DNA of 64,000 nt from Rikenellaceae bacterium (GTDB taxonomy: Bacteria; Bacteroidota; Bacteroidia; Bacteroidales; Rikenellaceae), in the NCBI GenBank assembly GCA_902362705.1, contig CABIXK010000005.1:62001-126000 (forward strand), read 5' to 3'. The notes below the pieces were generated by a model. The model saw only the letters and a list, made by a program, of their open reading frames with translations, had not been told where the DNA came from and made no database searches. The first letter of the stretch is position 1. Each line of letters opens with the position of its first letter. The position numbers and the translations under genes are program-made. Below are positions 42,857-53,477 of the stretch, piece by piece.

Positions 42857-43585
42857 ATGCTGAGTGCCCTATACTACCTCTTCCTGGTGCTGCTGTGCAC
42901 TGTCTTTATGATTCTGTCTGCCGTGGCGCTGGTCGTCTGCGCCCCCTTCGACCGGGGCCGCCGCACAGTGCACGAGCTCTCGCGCGTGCTGGTGCGTATC
43001 TTCTTCGCCGTTCCGCCCCGCTGGCGGCAGCGCATCGAGGGGCTGGAGCATGTCGACCGCAGCCGGCCCTATGTCATCGTGCTGAACCACAATACAGTGG
43101 TCGACATCCCGGCGCTCTACTACCTCCCGCTCAACTTCCGCTGGGTGTCGAAGCGCGAGGTGTTCCGCGTCCCCTTCTTCGGGCAGTTCCTCGTCCTGCA
43201 CGGCGACATCTGCATCGACCGCGGCCGCGCTTCGGAGGCGATGGCGCAGCTGCTGCGCGAGGGGGGCAAGTGGCTCGGTCGCGGCGCCTCGGTGGCGATC
43301 TTCCCCGAGGGCACGCGTTCGAAGGACGGCGAGATCCGCCGCTTCAAGGCGGGGGCCTTCCTGCTGGCCAAAGAGCTCGGGGTGCCGATTCTCCCGGTGG
43401 TGATGGACGGCACGCGCACGCTCATGCGGCCGAATCTTCTCTTCAACTGGGGCAACCGCATCCGCATCCGCGTGCTGCCCCCCGTCTCGGCCGATGAGGT
43501 GGCCGCCTCGGAGGTGCATGAACTCATGGAACGCACGCACGCTGCGATGTGCGACGCGCTGCGGCGGATGCGCGAAACCAACTAA
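42857..43585 (+). CDS. plsC: 1-acyl-sn-glycerol-3-phosphate acyltransferase (PlsC-like)
   Basis: 242 aa inner-membrane enzyme that acylates lysophosphatidic acid. An N-terminal membrane helix, then acyltransferase motif I NHNTVVD (HX4D), RWVSKREVF, motif [13 protein letters not shown] and motif [10 protein letters not shown]. Length normal. It lies 8 bases upstream of parE, in the same unit. Confidence 0.9.
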   Translation: MLSALYYLFLVLLCTVFMILSAVALVVCAPFDRGRRTVHELSRVLVRIFFAVPPRWRQRIEGLEHVDRSRPYVIVLNHNTVVDIPALYYLPLNFRWVSKREVFRVPFFGQFLVLHGDICIDRGRASEAMAQLLREGGKWLGRGASVAIFPEGTRSKDGEIRRFKAGAFLLAKELGVPILPVVMDGTRTLMRPNLLFNWGNRIRIRVLPPVSADEVAASEVHELMERTHAAMCDALRRMRETN

Positions 43586-43593
43586 CCCGAACT

Positions 43594-45468
43594 ATGGCAG
43601 ATTTACTTGATAATAAGAATACGGGCGACTACGGCGACGACGCCATCGTGACCCTCTCGCCGCGCGAGCACATCCGGCTGCGTCCGGGTATGTACGTGGG
43701 TGTGGTGGGCGACGGCTCGCAGCCCGACGAGGCGCTCTACGTGCTGATAAAGGAGGTCGTCGACAACTCGATCGACGAGTTCATCATGGGCGCCGGCCGG
43801 CGCATCGACATCACCATCGAGGACAAGATGGTCTCGGTGCGCGACTACGGCCGCGGCATCCCCCTCAAGTCGCTCTCGGCGGCCGTCGGGCAGATGAACA
43901 CGGGCGGCAAGTACGGCGGCACGGCCTTCAAGAAGACTGTGGGTCTCAACGGCGTGGGCGTCAAGGCCGTGAACATGCTTTCGAGCTCCTTTACGGCCCG
44001 CTCGGTGCGCGACGGCGAGGCCCGCACGGTGGTCTTCGCGCAGGGCCTGGAGGTGAGCGATACGTGGGAGAGCGGCGTGGAGGAAAAGAACGGCACCTAC
44101 ATCTCCTACCGCGTCGACGAGGAGGTCTTCGGCCCCTACGACTACAACATGGAGTATGTCGAGCAGAAGATCCGCAACTACAGCTACCTGAACCTCGGCC
44201 TGACACTTACGCTCAACGGTCGCAGCTTCGTCTCGAAGAACGGCCTGCTGGATCTGGTCAACGACACCATGACCGAGGAGCCGCTCTATGCTCCCATCCA
44301 CCTCACGGGCGAGGACATCGAGGTGGTCATCACCCACGGCTCGGGCTACGGCGAGAGCTACGACTCGTTCGTCAACGGCCAGCACACCACGCAGGGCGGT
44401 ACGCACCAGACGGCGCTGCGCGCGGCCGTGGCCAAGACCTTGAAGGAGTTCTACCACAAGGACTACGATCCGTCGGACATCCGCACGTCGATCATCGCCG
44501 CCATCTCGATCAAGGTCGACGACCCGTTGTTCGAAAACCAGATGAAGACCAAGTTCGGGTCGAAGGAGGTATCGCCGGGCGTGTCGGTCAACAACTTCGT
44601 GGCCGACTTCCTCGGAAAGCATCTCGACGACTACCTCCACAAGCACCCCGAGACGGCGCAGATACTTCAGAAGAAGATCGTCGAGAACGAGAAGGAGCGC
44701 AAGGCCATCTCGGGCATCCAGAAGAAGGCCCGCGAGACGGCCAAGAAGGTGTCGCTCAACAACAAGAAGCTGCGCGACTGCAAGATCCACCGCACCGACC
44801 GCAGCGAGCTGGCCGAGCAGTCGATGATCTTCATCACGGAGGGTAACTCGGCCTCGGGCTCGATCACCAAGAGTCGCGACCCCCGCACGCAGGCGGTCTT
44901 CTCCCTGCGCGGCAAGCCACTCAACTGCTTCGGACTGACGAAGAAGGTGGTCTACGAGAACGAGGAGTTCAACCTGCTGCAGGCGGCGCTCAACATCGAG
45001 GAGGATATGGACAACCTGCGCTACGAGAAGGTGGTCATCGCCACCGATGCCGATGTCGACGGTATGCACATCCGCCTGCTCATCACCACCTTCTTCCTCC
45101 AGTTCTTCCCCGAGGTGATCCGCCGCGGCCACCTCTACATCCTCCAGACGCCGCTGTTCCGCGTGCGCAACAAGCGCGAGACCCACTACTGCTACTCGGA
45201 GGAGGAGCGGCAGTGGGCGCTCAGGCGGTGCGGCGCCTCGGCCGAGATCACGCGATTCAAAGGTCTGGGCGAGATCTCGCCCGACGAGTTCCGCGAGTTC
45301 ATCGGCGAGGGGATGCGCCTCGACAAGGTGCGCATCACCAAGGACGACCCGATCCACGACCTGCTGGAGTTCTACATGGGCAAGAATACTTTCGAGCGCC
45401 AGGGCTTCATCATCGACAACCTGCGTATCGAGGAGGACCTCGTCGAGCAGGATTTACGGATAAGTTAG
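43594..45468 (+). CDS. parE: DNA topoisomerase IV subunit B (ParE)
   Basis: 624 aa ATPase subunit. GHKL ATPase: [50 protein letters not shown]. Toprim: [29 protein letters not shown]. The 3' end is complete (DLRIS). It pairs with parC 3 bases downstream; the partner's features and the presence of a separate gyrA in this window favour ParE over GyrB. Confidence 0.9.
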   Translation: MADLLDNKNTGDYGDDAIVTLSPREHIRLRPGMYVGVVGDGSQPDEALYVLIKEVVDNSIDEFIMGAGRRIDITIEDKMVSVRDYGRGIPLKSLSAAVGQMNTGGKYGGTAFKKTVGLNGVGVKAVNMLSSSFTARSVRDGEARTVVFAQGLEVSDTWESGVEEKNGTYISYRVDEEVFGPYDYNMEYVEQKIRNYSYLNLGLTLTLNGRSFVSKNGLLDLVNDTMTEEPLYAPIHLTGEDIEVVITHGSGYGESYDSFVNGQHTTQGGTHQTALRAAVAKTLKEFYHKDYDPSDIRTSIIAAISIKVDDPLFENQMKTKFGSKEVSPGVSVNNFVADFLGKHLDDYLHKHPETAQILQKKIVENEKERKAISGIQKKARETAKKVSLNNKKLRDCKIHRTDRSELAEQSMIFITEGNSASGSITKSRDPRTQAVFSLRGKPLNCFGLTKKVVYENEEFNLLQAALNIEEDMDNLRYEKVVIATDADVDGMHIRLLITTFFLQFFPEVIRRGHLYILQTPLFRVRNKRETHYCYSEEERQWALRRCGASAEITRFKGLGEISPDEFREFIGEGMRLDKVRITKDDPIHDLLEFYMGKNTFERQGFIIDNLRIEEDLVEQDLRIS

Positions 45469-45471
45469 CAT

Positions 45472-48351
45472 ATGTCAGAAGAAAAAGATAAGATCGAACG
45501 CGACGAGGAGCTCCGCGCGGAGGCTGCGGCCCCCGGCACGGCGGACGACGGCGCAGCCGAAACCGCCGCCGCCGGAGCTGCCGCCGCCGATACCGACGCC
45601 GCTGAAGAGGCCGAAGAGGCCGCCGCGGCGCCCGCCGCACGGGCCCGTGCGGGCAAGTACGACCGCCTGACGCAGGACGAGGGGGGCGTGCGCAAGCTCA
45701 CGGGCATGTACAAGAACTGGTTTCTGGATTACGCCTCCTACGTGATCCTGGAGCGCGCCGTGCCCCATGTCGAGGATGGCCTGAAGCCCGTGCAGCGGCG
45801 CATCCTCCACGCCATGAAGTCGGTCGACGACGGCCGCTACAACAAGGTGGCCAACATCGTGGGCCAGACCATGCAGTACCATCCCCACGGCGACGCCTCG
45901 ATCAAGGACGCGCTGGTGCAGCTCGGGCAGAAGGACCTGCTGATCGACTGCCAGGGCAACTGGGGCAACATCCTCACGGGCGACGAGGCGGCCGCGGGCC
46001 GATACATCGAGGCGCGGCTGTCGAAGTTCGCCCTCGACGTGGTGTTCAACCGCAAGACCACCGAGTGGATGCGCTCCTACGACGGCCGCAACGAGGAGCC
46101 CGTGACCCTTCCGATCAAGTTCCCGCTGCTGCTGGCGCAGGGTGCCGACGGCATCGCCGTGGGTCTGGCCTCGAAGATCCTGCCCCACAACTTCGTCGAG
46201 CTCATCGATGCCGCCATCGCACACCTTCAGGGCCGCGACTTCCAGCTCTGGCCCGACTTCCCCACGGGGGGCATGGCCGACGTGAGCCGCTACAACGACG
46301 GCCTGCGCGGCGGTGCGGTGAAGGTGCGCGCCCGCATCTCGAAGATCGACAAGCGCACGCTGGCCATCACCGAGATTCCCTACACCACGACCACCGAGTC
46401 GATCAAGGAGTCGATCATCAAGGCCAACGACAAGGGCAAGATCAAGATCCGCAAGGTCGACGACAACACGGCCGACCGGGTGGAGATCATCGTGCAGGTA
46501 TCGCCCGACGAGTCGTCGGACAAGACCATCGACGCGCTCTACGCCTTCACCGACTGCGAGGTATCGATCGCGCCCAACGCCTGCGTCATCTGGGACGAGA
46601 AACCCCACTTCCTGGGTGTGAGCGAGATCCTGCGCCGCTCGGCCGACCACACGAAGTGGCTGCTGGGCCGCGAGCTCGAGATCCGTCTCGACGAGCTCGA
46701 CGGGGCGTGGCATGCCGCCTCGCTCGAGCGCATCTTCATCGAGAACAAGCTCTACCAGCTCATCGAGGGATGCCGCACGCGCGAGGAGGCCTATGCGGCC
46801 GTCGACGGGGGGCTGGAGCCCTTCAAGGGGCGCCTGCGCCGCGCCGTGACGACGGACGACGTGCAGCGCCTCACCGAGCTGAAGTTCATCCGCATCTCGC
46901 GCTACGACACGGAGAAGGCCGACAACGAGATCCGCCAGATCGAGGCCGACATCGAGCAGACGCGCTTCCACCTGGCCCACCTCACGGAGTACGCCGTGGC
47001 CTACTACGAGCGCATCCGCGACAAGTACGGCAAGGGGCGCGAGCGGCGCACCGAGCTGCGCGAGTTCGACTCGATCGAGGCCTCGAAGGTCGCCGTGACC
47101 AACGCCAAGCTCTACGTCGACCGCGAGGAGGGCTTCTTCGGCATCGGCAAGTCGATGAAGGATGCCGAGCCGGTCTGCGACTGCTCGGATCTGGACGACG
47201 TGATCGTCTTCACGCGCGAGGGGCGCTACGTCATCACCCGCATTTCGGACAAGGCCTTCTTCGCCCGCAACATCTATTATATAGGTGTCTTCAAGCGCAA
47301 CGACGAGCGCACGATCTACAACGTCCTCTACCGCGACGGCAAGAACGGCCCGATCATGATGAAGCGCTGCGCCATCAAGGGCATCACGCGCGACAAGGAG
47401 TACGACATCACCAAGGGAACGCCCAAGAGCGAGATCCTCTACATGACGGTCAACCCCAACGGCGAGGCGGAGGTGCTGAAGGTCTACTTCAAGCCCCGCC
47501 CGCGCCTGAAGCGGGTGATCGTCGACCTCGACTTCTCGACCTTGGCGATCAAGGGGCGCCAGAGCCAGGGCAACCTCTTCTCGCGCTACGGCATACACAA
47601 GATCGTGCTCAAGGAGCGCGGCACGTCGACCCTCGGCGGGCAGGACATCTGGTTCGACGAGGATGTCCGCCGCCTGAACGCCGACGGACGCGGACGCCTG
47701 CTGGGCGAGTTCAAGGGCGACGACAAGCTCATCGTCCGCACCTCCAAGAACCAGTACTACATCACGGGCTACGACCTGATGCAGCACTTCCCCGACGACA
47801 CGGTGCACGTCGACCGCTACCTCCCCGGGCGCGTCTACAGCCTCTGCTATTACGACCGCGAGCAGCGCTACTACTACATGAAGCGCTTCACGGCCGAGCT
47901 GTCGGACCGCATGCAGTCGTTCCTCGACGAGGAGGGAAGCGCCGAGCTGGTCTGCATCACCGGCTGCGCGGGCGCCCGGTTGGAGATCACCTACAAGGGG
48001 GCCCACGCCCAGCGTCCGGCCGACCTGGTGGAGGTCGACGACTTCGTGGGGGTCAAGAGCCACCGCGCCAAGGGCAAACGTCTGACTACCTACGAGGTAG
48101 CCTCGCTGCGCTTCATCGAGCCCGAGCTGCCGCAGGAGCCCGCCGAGGCGTCGGCCGACGATCCGGCCGCCGAGTCCGCGGGCCTATCCGGGGAGGCCTC
48201 CGTTTCGGCCGCAACCCCGGCCGCTGCGTCGGTTCCGACAGCCGGGAGTGCCTCGGAGAGCGCCGCCGCGCCGGCCGCCGGTGCGCCGCTGGAGATCGAG
48301 CGCAGCGCCGACGATCCGCTGCTCGATCCCGCGCAGCTCGACCTCTTCTGA
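45472..48351 (+). CDS. parC: DNA topoisomerase IV subunit A (ParC) with acidic tails
   Basis: 959 aa. The first 60 residues are Ala/Glu/Asp-rich and precede the real domain (GGVRKLTGMYKNWFLDYASYVILERAVPHVEDGLKPVQRRILHAM). The DNA-binding region has QYHPHGDASIKDALVQLGQ and the catalytic Tyr in AAGRYIEARLS. A beta-propeller C-terminal domain begins around residue 560 (YVITRISDKAFFARNIYYIG). The last 80 residues are again Ala/Ser/Glu/Pro-rich. Decatenates chromosomes with ParE. Both tails lie outside the conserved core and look like low-complexity additions. Confidence 0.92.
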   Translation: MSEEKDKIERDEELRAEAAAPGTADDGAAETAAAGAAAADTDAAEEAEEAAAAPAARARAGKYDRLTQDEGGVRKLTGMYKNWFLDYASYVILERAVPHVEDGLKPVQRRILHAMKSVDDGRYNKVANIVGQTMQYHPHGDASIKDALVQLGQKDLLIDCQGNWGNILTGDEAAAGRYIEARLSKFALDVVFNRKTTEWMRSYDGRNEEPVTLPIKFPLLLAQGADGIAVGLASKILPHNFVELIDAAIAHLQGRDFQLWPDFPTGGMADVSRYNDGLRGGAVKVRARISKIDKRTLAITEIPYTTTTESIKESIIKANDKGKIKIRKVDDNTADRVEIIVQVSPDESSDKTIDALYAFTDCEVSIAPNACVIWDEKPHFLGVSEILRRSADHTKWLLGRELEIRLDELDGAWHAASLERIFIENKLYQLIEGCRTREEAYAAVDGGLEPFKGRLRRAVTTDDVQRLTELKFIRISRYDTEKADNEIRQIEADIEQTRFHLAHLTEYAVAYYERIRDKYGKGRERRTELREFDSIEASKVAVTNAKLYVDREEGFFGIGKSMKDAEPVCDCSDLDDVIVFTREGRYVITRISDKAFFARNIYYIGVFKRNDERTIYNVLYRDGKNGPIMMKRCAIKGITRDKEYDITKGTPKSEILYMTVNPNGEAEVLKVYFKPRPRLKRVIVDLDFSTLAIKGRQSQGNLFSRYGIHKIVLKERGTSTLGGQDIWFDEDVRRLNADGRGRLLGEFKGDDKLIVRTSKNQYYITGYDLMQHFPDDTVHVDRYLPGRVYSLCYYDREQRYYYMKRFTAELSDRMQSFLDEEGSAELVCITGCAGARLEITYKGAHAQRPADLVEVDDFVGVKSHRAKGKRLTTYEVASLRFIEPELPQEPAEASADDPAAESAGLSGEASVSAATPAAASVPTAGSASESAAAPAAGAPLEIERSADDPLLDPAQLDLF

Positions 48352-48368
48352 CCTTTGGCTCCGCGACG

Positions 48369-48896
48369 ATGAAAACCCTCTTCCTGGTCGGTTACATGGG
48401 GTGCGGCAAGAGCACCTTCGCGCGCCGGATCGCCCGGCGCCTGGAGGTGGAGTGGGCCGACACGGACCGCGAGGTCGAGCAGCGCGAGGGGGCCTCGGTG
48501 TGCGATCTGTTCCGCTACGAGGGCGAGGCGCGCTTCCGCGAGGCCGAGCGTGCGGCCCTCGACCGGCTCATCGACGAGGGGCGGGTCGGCGTGGTGGCCA
48601 CGGGGGGCGGGCTGCCCGTCTGGCGCGACAACATGGAGCGAATGAACGGCGCGGGGCTGACGGTCTACCTGCGGCGCCCGGCCGAGCAGATCGCCTGCCG
48701 CATGAGCCCCTACGGGCGGCAGCGGCGTCCGCGCCTGAGGGGCCTTTCCGACGAGGAGCTGGTGGCGTTCATGCACCGCGACATGGCCGAGCGCGAGGCG
48801 TTCTACGCCCGGGCGCAGCTGGTCTTCGACTGCGCCGCCGCGAGCGACGACGAGCTCCTCGATCGGATCGTCAAAGCGCTTCAAGCAACAGACTGA
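48369..48896 (+). CDS. aroK: Shikimate kinase
   Basis: 175 aa. Phosphorylates shikimate in aromatic amino-acid synthesis. P-loop VGYMGCGKST, shikimate-binding ADTDREVEQREG, FREAERAALDRL and GGGLPVW (Walker-B-like ATGGGLP), lid RQRRPRL. Normal length. Starts 17 bases after parC. Confidence 0.94.
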   Translation: MKTLFLVGYMGCGKSTFARRIARRLEVEWADTDREVEQREGASVCDLFRYEGEARFREAERAALDRLIDEGRVGVVATGGGLPVWRDNMERMNGAGLTVYLRRPAEQIACRMSPYGRQRRPRLRGLSDEELVAFMHRDMAEREAFYARAQLVFDCAAASDDELLDRIVKALQATD

Positions 48897-48950
48897 CAGT
48901 CGTTTGTTCTTTAATTTTCCATTTTCAATTCTCAATTTTCAATTCTTCGT

Positions 48951-49721
48951 TTGGATAACCGTCCCATAGGCATCTACGACTCGGGACTCGGCGGGCTGAC
49001 GGTCTGGCGGGAGGTGCGGCGCGCGCTGCCCTGCGAGGCGCTCGTCTACCTGGGCGACGGCAAGAACTGCCCCTACGGCTCCCGCCCGCGCGAGGAGGTG
49101 GCGCGTCTGGCCGACGAGGCTGTCGGGCGGCTCGTCGCCGAGGGATGCAAGATGGTCGTCGTGGCGTGCAACACGGCTACGGCCGCGGCGATCGGGGCCC
49201 TGCGCGCCAAGTATGCGCCGCTGCCGATCGTGGGCATGGAGCCCGCGGTGAAGCCCGCCTGCCTGGCCACGCGCAGCGGGGTGGTGGGGGTGCTCGCTAC
49301 GGAGCGGAGTCTCGACGGCGATCTGTTCCGCCGCACGGCGGCCCGCTACGGCTCGGGCATCGAGGTGGTCGCCGCCCCGGGCCGGGGGTTCGTCGAGCTG
49401 GTCGAGGGCGACCGCGAGGCGACCGACGAGGCCGAGCGCACCGTGCGCCTTGCCGTGGCGGAGATGCTCGCGCGCGGCGCCGACCAGATCGTGCTGGGCT
49501 GCACGCACTATCCCTTCCTCATTCCCGTGCTGCGGCGCGTCGTGGCGGGGCGCGGGGTGGAGATCGTCGATCCGTCGCCCGCCGTGGCGCGGCGCGTGGT
49601 GCAGCTGCTCGACGCGGGGGGGCTGCGCTGCGATCCCGATCGGGAGCCGCGCTACGACTTTCTGACCTTCGCCGACGAGGCCTACCAGCTGCGGCTGGAG
49701 CGCAAGGCCTTCGGCCGTTGA
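48951..49721 (+). CDS. murI: Glutamate racemase
   Basis: 256 aa. Makes D-glutamate for peptidoglycan. The first catalytic Cys is in VVVACNTATAAAIGAL and the second in IVLGCTHYPFLIP. DSGLGGLTV begins the protein, as in relatives, which fixes the start at TTG 48951 (first residues DNRPIGIYDSGLGG); I find no in-frame ATG nearby. The leader is a run of AT-rich repeats (TTTTCAATTCTCAATTTTCA, 48922-48941). Confidence 0.93.
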   Translation: MDNRPIGIYDSGLGGLTVWREVRRALPCEALVYLGDGKNCPYGSRPREEVARLADEAVGRLVAEGCKMVVVACNTATAAAIGALRAKYAPLPIVGMEPAVKPACLATRSGVVGVLATERSLDGDLFRRTAARYGSGIEVVAAPGRGFVELVEGDREATDEAERTVRLAVAEMLARGADQIVLGCTHYPFLIPVLRRVVAGRGVEIVDPSPAVARRVVQLLDAGGLRCDPDREPRYDFLTFADEAYQLRLERKAFGR

Positions 49722-49726
49722 TCCGG

Positions 49727-49759
49727 GGCGCGGCGCCTTCGGAGGCGGCGCGATTTTTG
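49727..49759 (+). terminator. Possible terminator after murI
   Basis: GC-rich hairpin GCGCC-TTCGGA-GGCGGCGC followed by GATTTTTG. The stem is imperfect. Confidence 0.4.
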
Positions 49760-49792
49760 ACGATTCGATTCTGAATTGTCCCGGATTTTCCC

Positions 49793-49800
49793 TAACTTTG
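49793..49800 (+). promoter_or_regulatory. -7 box before ftsK
   Basis: TAACTTTG, 65 bases before the ATG at 49866. A -33 box at the usual distance is not clear. Confidence 0.55.
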
Positions 49801-49865
49801 CTCCGTTAAAGCGATCCTTCATCCGGCCCGGTCGGCGATCCGGCGGGCCGCATATCCTGCATACG

Positions 49866-52853
49866 ATGGCAACCCGAAATAGCAGCTCTTCCACCTCTGC
49901 CGGCCGACCGGCCGCGGCGCGCACCAACGGCGACAGCGCCCGCTGGATCGGCGGCCTCGTGCTCTTCTTCACGGGGCTCTTCGCCGCTTTCGCGGTCTTC
50001 TTCTCCTACTTCTGCTGGGCCGGCGACCAGAGCGGCCTGCTGCTCTCGGCCGAGGAACGCGCCACGCTGGGCGTCGAGCCCGAGAACCTCTGCGGGTGGA
50101 TCGGCGCGCGCATCGGCATGTGGCTCGTCGACGATTCGTTCGGCCTCATGGGCATCCTCATCCCGGTCATGGTGCTGCTTGTGGGGGTGCGCATCATCCG
50201 CCAGCGTCCGCTGCTGTTCAACCACTCGATCCTCTCGCTGCTTTTCATCACGATCCTCGGCTCGCTGACGCTGGGTTTCGCTTTCTCCGACCACTGGAGC
50301 CTCTGTAGCTCGACGGGGTGGGGCGGCGCGTTCGGTATCGGCGTGGGCGATCTGCTGCGCCGCAACCTGGGGGTCTTCGGCTCGGTCATCGCCCTTCTGG
50401 GCGGCTGGATCCTCACGGGGGTCTTCATCAACCGCAACTTCATCAACAAGGTCAACGAGGCCGGCAATGCGATGGTGGGGGGCAGCGAGCGCTTCGTCGA
50501 GGTGGTGCGCCGCAAGGTGGCGCCCCATGCCGCCCCGGCCGACCAGCCGCTCGACGACGGGCACGCGGCACCCGCGGCACCCGCGGCCGCACCCGCGCCG
50601 TCGACCCGCCCCGAGCCGCAGTCCGAGCCCGCGGCCGATGCCGGCTCCGAGCTGGTCATCCGCCGTGCGGCCGAGGAGGCGCCGGCGGAGGCCGACGACG
50701 AGAATCCCTTCCTCGAGTACGGACCCGACGATCCGGCCGAGGAGCCGATGACCCTGCCCGGCGAGGCGGCGGCCGACGAGGAGTTCACCGAGGTGGACCT
50801 CTCGGGGGGCGCCGAGCGCGTGGTGATGGGGGCGGGCGGGCTGGTCGAGCTGGCGCGTCCGGCGCTCCGCCGCGCCGAGCAGGTCGACGACGGACCCTTC
50901 ACGGAGCTCACCCTGCGCGGCGACGATGCTGCGCCGTCGACCGTTGCGCAACCGCTCGACGATCCCTTTGCGGCCGCTCCGCGCACTGCGCCGCAGCCCG
51001 CCGCGCCCGTCGTGAGCGACGGCCCCTTCACCGAACTTTCGCTCGCGCCCGAACCGACGCCCGAACCGACGCCCGAACCGGCGCCCGAACCGGCGCCCGA
51101 ACCGGCGCCCGAGCCTGCGCCGGCTGCCGGGACGCCCGTGGCACCCGCCGTATCCGCAATGCCTGCCGCTCCCGTGGCGCCCGAGGCACCCGCCGCACCC
51201 GCAATACTCGCCGCACCCGTGGCGCCCGATGTTCCCGCAGCGCCCGCCCCCGCGGCCGCGCCGGAGCAGGGAGTCGTGGTGACGGTCGAGAGCGGCCGCG
51301 CGCAGCTGGTCGACGAGCGGTCGATCGCTCAGGAGGCCTACGATCCGCTGAAGGACCTCATAAACTACCGCCGTCCGCCCGTGACGCTGCTCGAGGACTA
51401 CATGTCCGACTCGGAGGTGACCGACGAGGAGATCTTCGAGAACAAGTCGCGCATCGAGGAGACGCTCAAATACTTCGGCATCCCCATCCAGCGCATCAAG
51501 GCCACCGTGGGCCCCACGGTGACGCTCTACGAGATCGTGCAGGCGCAGGGGGTCAAGATTTCGAAGATCCAGGGCCTGGAAAACGACATCGCCCAGAGTC
51601 TCAAGGCGTTGGGTATCCGCATCATCGCCCCCATCCCCGGCAAGGGAACCATCGGCATCGAGGTGCCTAACCAGCGCAAGCAGGTGGTGTCGATGTATTC
51701 GTCGGTGCGCTCGCTGCGCTTCCAGGAGTCGAAGGCCGAGCTGCCGGTGGTGATCGGCCGCACGATCCAGAACGAGAACTACGTCTTCGACCTGGCGAAG
51801 ATGCCCCACCTGCTCGTCGCCGGTGCCACGGGTCAGGGTAAGTCGGTGGGTCTGAACGCCATCATCACCTCGCTGCTCTACCGCAAGCACCCCGCGCAGC
51901 TCAAGTTCGTGATGATCGACCCCAAGATGGTCGAGTTCTCGCTCTACGCCAAGCTCGAGCGCCACTTCCTGGCCAAGATGGAGTCGGAGGAGAAGGCGAT
52001 CATCACCGACCCGATGAAGGCGGTCTACACGCTCAACTCGCTCTGCACCGAGATGGACAACCGTCTGGAGCTGTGCAGCGAGGCCGGGGCGCGCAACATC
52101 GTCGAATACAACGAGAAGTTCACCGCCCGCCGGCTCAACCCGCAGAAGGGACACCGCTACATGCCCTACATCGTGGTGGTGGTCGACGAGTTCGCCGACC
52201 TGATCATGATGGCGCGCGAGGTCGAGCGGCCCGTCATGCGTTTGGCGCAGAAGGCCCGTGCGGTGGGCATCCACCTCATCATCGCCACGCAGCGTCCCGA
52301 CGTGAAGGTCATCACGGGCGGCATCAAGGCCAACTTCCCCGCCCGCATCGCCTTCCGCGTGATGCAGATGATCGACTCGCGCACGATCATCGACCAGCCG
52401 GGCGCCAACCAGCTGATCGGCCGCGGCGACATGCTCTTCTCGAAGGACGGCGAGCTGACGCGCATCCAGTGCGCGCTGGTCGAGACGCGCGAGGTGGAGC
52501 GCATCGTCGACCACATCGCCGGCCAGCAGAGCTACACGGAGGCCTACCAGCTGCCCGACTTCGCGCCCGAGGGGGGCGAGGGCGGCGGCCTGGGCAGCGA
52601 GGAGTCGTCGGCCCCCGTGCGCTACGACTCGCTCTTCGCCGAGATCGCCCGTGAGGCGGTGCAGAACGGCCAGATCTCCACCTCGATGATCCAGCGCAAC
52701 TACGAGGTGGGCTTCAACCGCGCCGGGCGCATCATGACGCAGCTCGAGCGGGCCGGCATCGTCGGGCGCCAGCAGGGGGCCAAGCCGCGCGACATCCTCT
52801 TCCACGACCTGCCCTCGCTCGAGGCGAAGCTGCAGGACCTGGGCTTATTCTGA
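49866..52853 (+). CDS. ftsK: DNA translocase FtsK
   Basis: 995 aa. Four membrane helices (about residues 25-190), then a long Pro/Ala/Glu-rich linker (about 210-480) with a tandem PEP-T/A-PEP region near 395-420, the alpha and beta domains and a C-terminal gamma winged helix (SLFAEIAREAVQNGQISTSMIQRNYEVGFNRAGRIM). Walker A VAGATGQGKSVGLNAII, Walker B IVVVVDEFADLIM. It moves chromosome ends at the septum during division. The start is the Met of MATRNSSS at 49866; the frame runs 30 codons further without good starts. Confidence 0.95.
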   Translation: MATRNSSSSTSAGRPAAARTNGDSARWIGGLVLFFTGLFAAFAVFFSYFCWAGDQSGLLLSAEERATLGVEPENLCGWIGARIGMWLVDDSFGLMGILIPVMVLLVGVRIIRQRPLLFNHSILSLLFITILGSLTLGFAFSDHWSLCSSTGWGGAFGIGVGDLLRRNLGVFGSVIALLGGWILTGVFINRNFINKVNEAGNAMVGGSERFVEVVRRKVAPHAAPADQPLDDGHAAPAAPAAAPAPSTRPEPQSEPAADAGSELVIRRAAEEAPAEADDENPFLEYGPDDPAEEPMTLPGEAAADEEFTEVDLSGGAERVVMGAGGLVELARPALRRAEQVDDGPFTELTLRGDDAAPSTVAQPLDDPFAAAPRTAPQPAAPVVSDGPFTELSLAPEPTPEPTPEPAPEPAPEPAPEPAPAAGTPVAPAVSAMPAAPVAPEAPAAPAILAAPVAPDVPAAPAPAAAPEQGVVVTVESGRAQLVDERSIAQEAYDPLKDLINYRRPPVTLLEDYMSDSEVTDEEIFENKSRIEETLKYFGIPIQRIKATVGPTVTLYEIVQAQGVKISKIQGLENDIAQSLKALGIRIIAPIPGKGTIGIEVPNQRKQVVSMYSSVRSLRFQESKAELPVVIGRTIQNENYVFDLAKMPHLLVAGATGQGKSVGLNAIITSLLYRKHPAQLKFVMIDPKMVEFSLYAKLERHFLAKMESEEKAIITDPMKAVYTLNSLCTEMDNRLELCSEAGARNIVEYNEKFTARRLNPQKGHRYMPYIVVVVDEFADLIMMAREVERPVMRLAQKARAVGIHLIIATQRPDVKVITGGIKANFPARIAFRVMQMIDSRTIIDQPGANQLIGRGDMLFSKDGELTRIQCALVETREVERIVDHIAGQQSYTEAYQLPDFAPEGGEGGGLGSEESSAPVRYDSLFAEIAREAVQNGQISTSMIQRNYEVGFNRAGRIMTQLERAGIVGRQQGAKPRDILFHDLPSLEAKLQDLGLF

Positions 52854-52864
52854 TCCGTAGAACG

Positions 52865-53473
52865 ATGAAACTGAAAACGATGTTTTGGCAGGCCGTGCTG
52901 CTCCTGGGGGCGGCGCTTCCCTGCGCGGCGCAGAGCGATGCCGCAGCCTGGCTCGAGCGGCTCGACGCCGCCATCGCCCGCGAGGGCAGCTATGCTGTCC
53001 ACTTCTCGGTCACCACCTCCGAGGAGTTCGCCGGCCGGGGCTACTACCTGGTCGACGGCGAGAGCTACTATCTGGTGCTGGGCGATGCGGAGGTCTTCTG
53101 CGACGGCAGCATCCGCTACGAGGTGAGCCGCGTGGCGCGCGAGGTGACCGTCGTGTCGGTCGATCCGGCGAGCCGCAACCTGCTCGACAACCCCACCCAC
53201 GCCTTCGACTTCCTCGACGAGAGCTACGCCGCCGAGCTCCTCTCGGCCGATGCCGAGCGGGCGCTGCTGCGCCTGACGCCCCGCGGCAAGGGGCCCGTCA
53301 GCGAGGTGCTGCTCTGCGTCGATGCGCAGCGTGCGCTGCCCCAGTACGTGACCTACGTGGCCGACGGACTGGAGGTGAAGGTCTCGATCCTCTCGTTCGA
53401 GAAGTTGCAGCGCCCCGTGCTCACGTTCGACGCGGCGCGCTACGCCGACTACGAGCTGATCGATTTCCGTTAG
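52865..53473 (+). CDS. LolA-like outer-membrane lipoprotein carrier
   Basis: 202 aa. Signal MKLKTMFWQAVLLLGAALPCAAQ, then a LolA-type half-barrel: YAVHFSVTTSEEFAGRGYYLVDGESYYLVLGDAEVFCDGS, the RYEVSRVAREVTVVSVDP strand and NLLDNPTHAFDFL. It probably ferries lipoproteins across the periplasm. Likely partner of the LolD-like ATPase at 7749. Convergent with the FNT gene, 4 bases apart. Confidence 0.78.
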   Translation: MKLKTMFWQAVLLLGAALPCAAQSDAAAWLERLDAAIAREGSYAVHFSVTTSEEFAGRGYYLVDGESYYLVLGDAEVFCDGSIRYEVSRVAREVTVVSVDPASRNLLDNPTHAFDFLDESYAAELLSADAERALLRLTPRGKGPVSEVLLCVDAQRALPQYVTYVADGLEVKVSILSFEKLQRPVLTFDAARYADYELIDFR

Positions 53474-53477
53474 CCGC

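Noticed and set aside
45898..45940. Resistance change in ParC (Ala instead of Ser at the position of E. coli Ser80)
   Set aside because: HPHGDAS is, as far as I recall, the usual form in Bacteroidota ParC, so it is not a sign of mutation.
49806..52805. 999-codon - strand ORF across ftsK
   Set aside because: Antisense of a clear FtsK; no motif, and biased composition.
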